Translations under genes and position numbers: made by a program
Assembly (NCBI RefSeq): GCF_900102085.1
Contig: NZ_FMVM01000009.1
Span: forward strand, 124,001-188,000
Length of the DNA stretch: 64,000 nucleotides
Direction of reading: 5' to 3'
From: Paenibacillus polysaccharolyticus
GTDB taxonomy: Bacteria; Bacillota; Bacilli; Paenibacillales; Paenibacillaceae
The notes under the pieces: generated by a model
The model's database searches: none
The model's input: the letters and a program-made list of their open reading frames with translations, nothing else
Told to the model about the DNA's origin: nothing
In this document: positions 60,498-64,000 of the stretch, piece by piece
How the letters are laid out: each line of letters opens with the position of its first letter
Numbering within the stretch: the stretch's first letter is position 1

Positions 60498-61121
60498 CTA
60501 TTCGCGCAGTGTAATCTCTTGAAAGAGGGTATAACCGAAACTGATGATCTGCTGGATCAGGCTGAAGAAAAGCAGGCCCAGGAAGATCACAACACCCATG
60601 ACAACTAGCGTAAGCAGCATGGTGGTAATCGTTTTCATGACCGAGTATTGATGTACTGTCTTGGTTCCAATAAACAGCAGCCACACAAACCAGATGACAC
60701 CGAACGAATCCAGCAAGTAATAAAAAGAAGATTCGCGCAGCGTAATCACATTACTCAGCAAAATATTAGGAATGTTGACCAGAATAAGCGGAAGCATCGC
60801 ATATCCTGTTGCAATCAAGATGTCTTTGAACTTACCTTCCCCGTCCATCAGCGTAGTCAAGGACCAATTGGAAATACACCAGAGTAGAAAAGGGAGAACG
60901 ATATATTTGAACTCGTTAATACTATTAAGCGAGAGCGGATAGTTATCATTGACAACATACCCGGCAAACTGTCGCTTCAAGATCATCGTTATCGTGACAG
61001 CCAGAAGCACTAGCAATGCAACGCGCAATCTGCCTTTATTTTCATATTTCAAATCCCAGTATCCGTCAAAAGGACGTACCGCGACATGCAGAGAGTATTT
61101 GAGTTCCTTAATTAGCGACAT
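60498..61121 (-). CDS. YIP1-family membrane protein
   Basis: A 207-residue membrane protein with about five helices (VALLVLLAVTITMIL, YIVLPFLLWCISNWSLTTLMDG, GYAMLPLILVNIPNILLS, YYLLDSFGVIWFVWLLFIGTKTVHQYSV, TMLLTLVVMGVVIFLGLLFFSLI). The WSLTTLMDGEGKFKDILIATGYAMLPLI loop matches the YIP1 domain. The start ATG at 61121 follows GGGGGG and overlaps the NHL gene by 14 bp. Its role next to sugar transporters is unknown; it may assemble or regulate the complex. Confidence 0.87.
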   Translation of the reverse strand: MSLIKELKYSLHVAVRPFDGYWDLKYENKGRLRVALLVLLAVTITMILKRQFAGYVVNDNYPLSLNSINEFKYIVLPFLLWCISNWSLTTLMDGEGKFKDILIATGYAMLPLILVNIPNILLSNVITLRESSFYYLLDSFGVIWFVWLLFIGTKTVHQYSVMKTITTMLLTLVVMGVVIFLGLLFFSLIQQIISFGYTLFQEITLRE

Positions 61122-62547
61122 CTCTGACCCCCCTCTCATTCCTTGTTCTGGCGATCCGGCGCCAGACGATGACGCTGATTAGCAAGGCAATTGCTACAGT
61201 CATGTACATTCCGAAATATTCACGCATGTATTCTCTCCGATATTTCGCCAAAGCTTTGGAATAGTATTCGCGGTCATTCCCTAACTTCAGATAGGTCATT
61301 GCGTCCTTGTACTTCCCTTCTCGCAGCATCGATTTGCCGATACCGATATAGGCCATCTCATAGTTCGCGTCAAGGCGCAACACCTCTTGCCATAACTTCG
61401 CGGCTTCCGTATGTTTGCCAGAGCTGTACAACCGATTGGCCTCATTAACTAGGCTTCCAAACGTTGTTGCCTTGAACTCCGTAATTCGCCCGAGATCTCG
61501 ATCCAGTACGTAGATAGCGTCCCCATAGCTTTCGATGGCAACCGGATTTTTGAATGTACCGATCTGGTTGCCAAGCTGACCTATGACATAGAGCAGATTA
61601 CCATCCTCGTTATACGTGAACACCCGACCTCTTGTTGAATCCAGCGCACGATAGACACCGTTACTGGACACCTGGATATCCACGAAGGAAGAGCGATTGA
61701 AGGTCAAGTCTCCGACCGGTGCAAATTCACCGTTAACCCGAAGTACGTCAATACCGGAGGGATTCAATCTTTTGACCGCAGAAAGCGAGTTTTTGTCCGC
61801 TGTTGTGGTGTAGATAAAACCGCCATCATCGATGTCCGCGTTGTTGAACTCCAGCGGGATAAAACGAATCATTTTCTCCCGTTGTTCCTTGGTGGATACG
61901 GTTTTCCAGAACAGGTCGACCGGATCAAACTGCACTCGATTGGTACCCATAAATCCGGTGAAACGTCCGTCACTATCAAACTCGATCAGTCCTTCAAAGA
62001 CCCCGCGACCAACCACGTAGATCCGTCCAGCTTTGTCCACGATAACCTTGCGAGGAAAGTATTCAAACGTATCACTAAGCACATCCGACTCTGGTGCACC
62101 GATGGCCCGCACAAAAGTACCATCTTGATTCAACTCTACGATTCGTCTGTTTTCGGTATCCGCAACGTAGATTTGACCTGCTTCCGTCACAAAAAGTCCC
62201 TCAGGATTGTTAAAGCTGTCCTTTTTACCGTCATGGTTAAACTCTTGAATGACCCGAACCGTTTCCCATTTCTCGTTCAAGACAACGATCCGTCCATTGC
62301 CTGAATCCAGAATATAGAGCAAGCCATCTTTCGCAGCATATAAATCCAGCGGAGACTGCCATGCTCCTGTTCCGGCCTCATCCCCTGTGATTACTCTGGA
62401 GGGAAGAAACGCAATCGGTGACTTCACCGCATCTCCCCAATAGTTGTAGGTATATCCCTCATACGGTGCCGCATGAGCCTGGTTATGTCCGAATCCGGCA
62501 ATCAGCAGGGAAGCTGCCAGAACGATTAGCCATGATTTCACTCTCAT
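61108..62547 (-). CDS. Secreted NHL-repeat/TPR protein with C-terminal membrane anchor
   Basis: A 479-residue protein: signal peptide (KSWLIVLAASLLIAGFGHNQAHA, 4-27), then about six NHL-type beta-propeller blades (SPLDLYAAKDGLLYILDSGNGRIVVLNE; NPEGLFVTEAGQIYVADTENRRIVELNQDG; RKVIVDKAGRIYVVGRGVFEGLIEFDSDG; GVYRALDSTRGRVFTYNEDGNLLYVIG; IYVLDRDLGRITEFKA), then a TPR-like pair (ANRLYSSGKHTEAAKLWQEVLRLDANYEMAYIGIGKSMLREGKYKDAMTYLKLG) and a membrane helix (FGMYMTVAIALLISVIVWRRIA) with a positively charged end. It probably presents a propeller-and-TPR scaffold outside the cell. GAGGG precedes the ATG. Confidence 0.87.
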   Translation of the reverse strand: MRVKSWLIVLAASLLIAGFGHNQAHAAPYEGYTYNYWGDAVKSPIAFLPSRVITGDEAGTGAWQSPLDLYAAKDGLLYILDSGNGRIVVLNEKWETVRVIQEFNHDGKKDSFNNPEGLFVTEAGQIYVADTENRRIVELNQDGTFVRAIGAPESDVLSDTFEYFPRKVIVDKAGRIYVVGRGVFEGLIEFDSDGRFTGFMGTNRVQFDPVDLFWKTVSTKEQREKMIRFIPLEFNNADIDDGGFIYTTTADKNSLSAVKRLNPSGIDVLRVNGEFAPVGDLTFNRSSFVDIQVSSNGVYRALDSTRGRVFTYNEDGNLLYVIGQLGNQIGTFKNPVAIESYGDAIYVLDRDLGRITEFKATTFGSLVNEANRLYSSGKHTEAAKLWQEVLRLDANYEMAYIGIGKSMLREGKYKDAMTYLKLGNDREYYSKALAKYRREYMREYFGMYMTVAIALLISVIVWRRIARTRNERGVRDVAN

Positions 62548-62564
62548 CTGTAACACCCTCTCCC

Positions 62565-63428
62565 TTAATCCTTCATGCCGGATGAAGCCATCGTTTGAAT
62601 GACATTGCTCTGCGACAATACAAACGTAACGATCGGCACCGTCATCATGATGACCGCTACTGCAGCGCCTACCCCTGCACGAGCAATTCCCCCTTGAACA
62701 ATCTGTCCCATGGCGTAATGCATCGTTTTGAGCTGCTCACTGTAGATAAAACTGCCGCCATCCGTTCCCCACAGCATCTGCATCATCAGGATTAGCAGGG
62801 TTAACCAAGCCGGTTTAACGAGCGGCATAACAACCTGTATGAAAATCCGGTATTCGCTCGCACCATCCATTTTCGCCGCTTCCAGCAATGCATCCGGGAT
62901 CTGCTCCATAAACTGCTTCATCAGATACAAACCCAGCGGATAAGCAAAGGCAGGGATAATAATCGCTTGATACGAGTCGAGCCACCCAAGGGTCGACATG
63001 ATCATGTAATTCGGGATTGCCGTGACATGTGGCGAGAACATAAGCGACAATACGATGACTGTAAACAGCACCTTGTGTCCGCGAAATTTATGTTTCGCTA
63101 GTGGGTATGCAGCCGCCGAGGCCAGAATGATATGACCGAACGTACCCGCCGCAGTAATAAACACGGTATTAAAAATGTATCTCGAAAAAGGAACCCATGA
63201 ATTTTTCATCACCTGAAACAAATCCGAGAAATTCTCGAACGTCGGATTGCGAACAAACAGGGTTGGCGGGAAAATGAACAGCTCATCCAGCGGTTTAAAC
63301 GCATTATTAATGACATAGATGAGCGGAACCGCCATAAATGCGCCAAATCCGCCAAGTAGCAGGAACAGCAGGATGTCGACCTGCCAGGATCGGTTGATTT
63401 TTCGTTTCATACGCAGGGCTATCTTCAT
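62565..63428 (-). CDS. Carbohydrate ABC transporter permease, MalG-type, of pair A
   Basis: A 287-residue CUT1 permease with six helices (LLFLLLGGFGAFMAVPLIYVINNAFKPL first) and the EAA loop DALLEAAKMDGASEYRIFIQVVMPLVKPAWLTLLILMMQ. GGGGG precedes the ATG by 8 bases. Its MalF-type partner is encoded 3 bp upstream. A short C-terminus SNVIQTMASSGMKD is usual. Its stop is 17 bp from the NHL gene start. Confidence 0.92.
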   Translation of the reverse strand: MKIALRMKRKINRSWQVDILLFLLLGGFGAFMAVPLIYVINNAFKPLDELFIFPPTLFVRNPTFENFSDLFQVMKNSWVPFSRYIFNTVFITAAGTFGHIILASAAAYPLAKHKFRGHKVLFTVIVLSLMFSPHVTAIPNYMIMSTLGWLDSYQAIIIPAFAYPLGLYLMKQFMEQIPDALLEAAKMDGASEYRIFIQVVMPLVKPAWLTLLILMMQMLWGTDGGSFIYSEQLKTMHYAMGQIVQGGIARAGVGAAVAVIMMTVPIVTFVLSQSNVIQTMASSGMKD

Positions 63429-63431
63429 CTG

Positions 63432-64000
63432 CTATTCCCCCACTCTCTTCAGAAGCTTTTGTACAAGCAGGTTGGAACCCAGCATCAGACCGAACAACAC
63501 CGTTGCAATGGCAGACGCATAACCCATTTCGAAGCGGATCGTTCCGTAATCCATCAAGTGAGTGACGATCGTATGCGCACCGTACTGCACACTTGGGAAC
63601 CCTGCTAGCGCCGTAGCAACTTCGGCAACCGCCAAGGACGCAGTAATCTGAATGACCGCACCAAACATCAACTGAGGCCGCATCGAAGGCAGCGTAATGT
63701 ACCATAACTCCTGCCAGCGATTTTGTACCCCATCGATTGCTCCTGCTTCATACAGCGTACGATCCACGGTCTGCAAACCGGCGATGAACGCCAGGAAACT
63801 GGTTCCCAAGCTGAGCCACAGCTGCACTAGCATGATGATCGCCAGCATATATTTCGGATCTTGAAGCCACAGGATCGGTTCGTAAAGAATGCCTGTTTTC
63901 ATCAAGAAACCGTTCATAATGCCGTATGAATCCCCGGAGAATATAATTTGCCAAATAAAAAACACATTGCCTGAAATTGAAGGTGCAAAAAAGATCAGGG
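63432..64000 (-). CDS. Carbohydrate ABC transporter permease, MalF-type, of pair A (partial)
   Basis: The 3-prime 188 codons of a CUT1 permease that continues past the right edge of the window. The visible part reads PSISGNVFFIWQIIFSGDSYGIMNGFLMKTGILYEPILWLQDPKYMLAIIMLVQLWLSLGTSFLAFIAGLQTV and carries the EAA loop TLYEAGAIDGVQNRWQELWYITLPSMRPQLMFGAVI. It pairs with the MalG-type permease encoded 3 bp downstream. The start and any binding-protein gene lie outside the window. Confidence 0.9.
   Translation of the reverse strand, partial: LIFFAPSISGNVFFIWQIIFSGDSYGIMNGFLMKTGILYEPILWLQDPKYMLAIIMLVQLWLSLGTSFLAFIAGLQTVDRTLYEAGAIDGVQNRWQELWYITLPSMRPQLMFGAVIQITASLAVAEVATALAGFPSVQYGAHTIVTHLMDYGTIRFEMGYASAIATVLFGLMLGSNLLVQKLLKRVGE

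Overview
The window reads as chromosomal DNA of a Paenibacillus-like, low-to-mid GC Gram-positive soil bacterium. The evidence is AGGAGG-type ribosome binding sites on nearly every gene, frequent GTG and TTG starts, YesM/YesN-type two-component systems with AraC output, an S-layer-homology GH18 protein, DUF5696 and NHL/YIP1 partners of sugar ABC transporters, a LacI-controlled beta-mannosidase and a secreted GH5 cellulase. No rRNA, tRNA, CRISPR array, prophage or insertion sequence was seen. Most genes lie on the minus strand.

Region 1 (1-14,000) is a mosaic of small units: the start of an old-yellow-enzyme oxidoreductase, a SRAP-fold protein with altered active-site positions, a secreted metalloprotease with a secreted partner, an OmpR/HisKA two-component pair beside a Met/Asp-rich secreted protein, beta-mannosidase with its LacI regulator, a divergent EamA exporter/LysR pair, a TPR protein and heme O synthase. 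Region 2 (14,000-24,800) carries stress and housekeeping genes (DUF3243, small hydrophilic proteins, thioredoxin-reductase-like flavoprotein, nitroreductase, glutathione peroxidase), an AraC regulator, an S-layer-anchored GH18 protein and a GH5 endoglucanase. Within regions 2 and 3, about 20.5-31.5 kb is an accessory array of small acetyltransferases, phosphotransferases, a methyltransferase and a TmrB-like ATPase, with one truncated acetyltransferase.

Region 4 (31,600-42,200) is a sugar-import locus. A YtfQ/YtfR/YtfT/YjfF-type ABC transporter plus a second YtfQ-like lipoprotein runs leftward. A YesM-like kinase, a YesN-like regulator and a third sugar-binding lipoprotein run rightward from the shared intergenic region, which contains cre-like sites.

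Region 5 (42,200-50,100) is an uronide/rhamnogalacturonan-type utilisation operon: AraC regulator, solute-binding lipoprotein, two permeases, a large unrecognised 851-residue protein and a GH105 hydrolase. A 12-bp inverted repeat with arms 74 bp apart flanks a cre-like site upstream of it. Region 6 (50,200-53,900) holds small single genes (GNAT, TPR-like, two methyltransferases) and a gene remnant. Region 7 (54,100-64,000, running off the right edge) is the most interesting part: a tightly packed operon with two separate CUT1 permease pairs around an NHL/TPR membrane protein, a YIP1 protein and a DUF5696 protein, ending in a GH30 enzyme without a signal peptide. No ATPase or binding protein is visible, so it looks like an incompletely described glycan-processing and uptake system.
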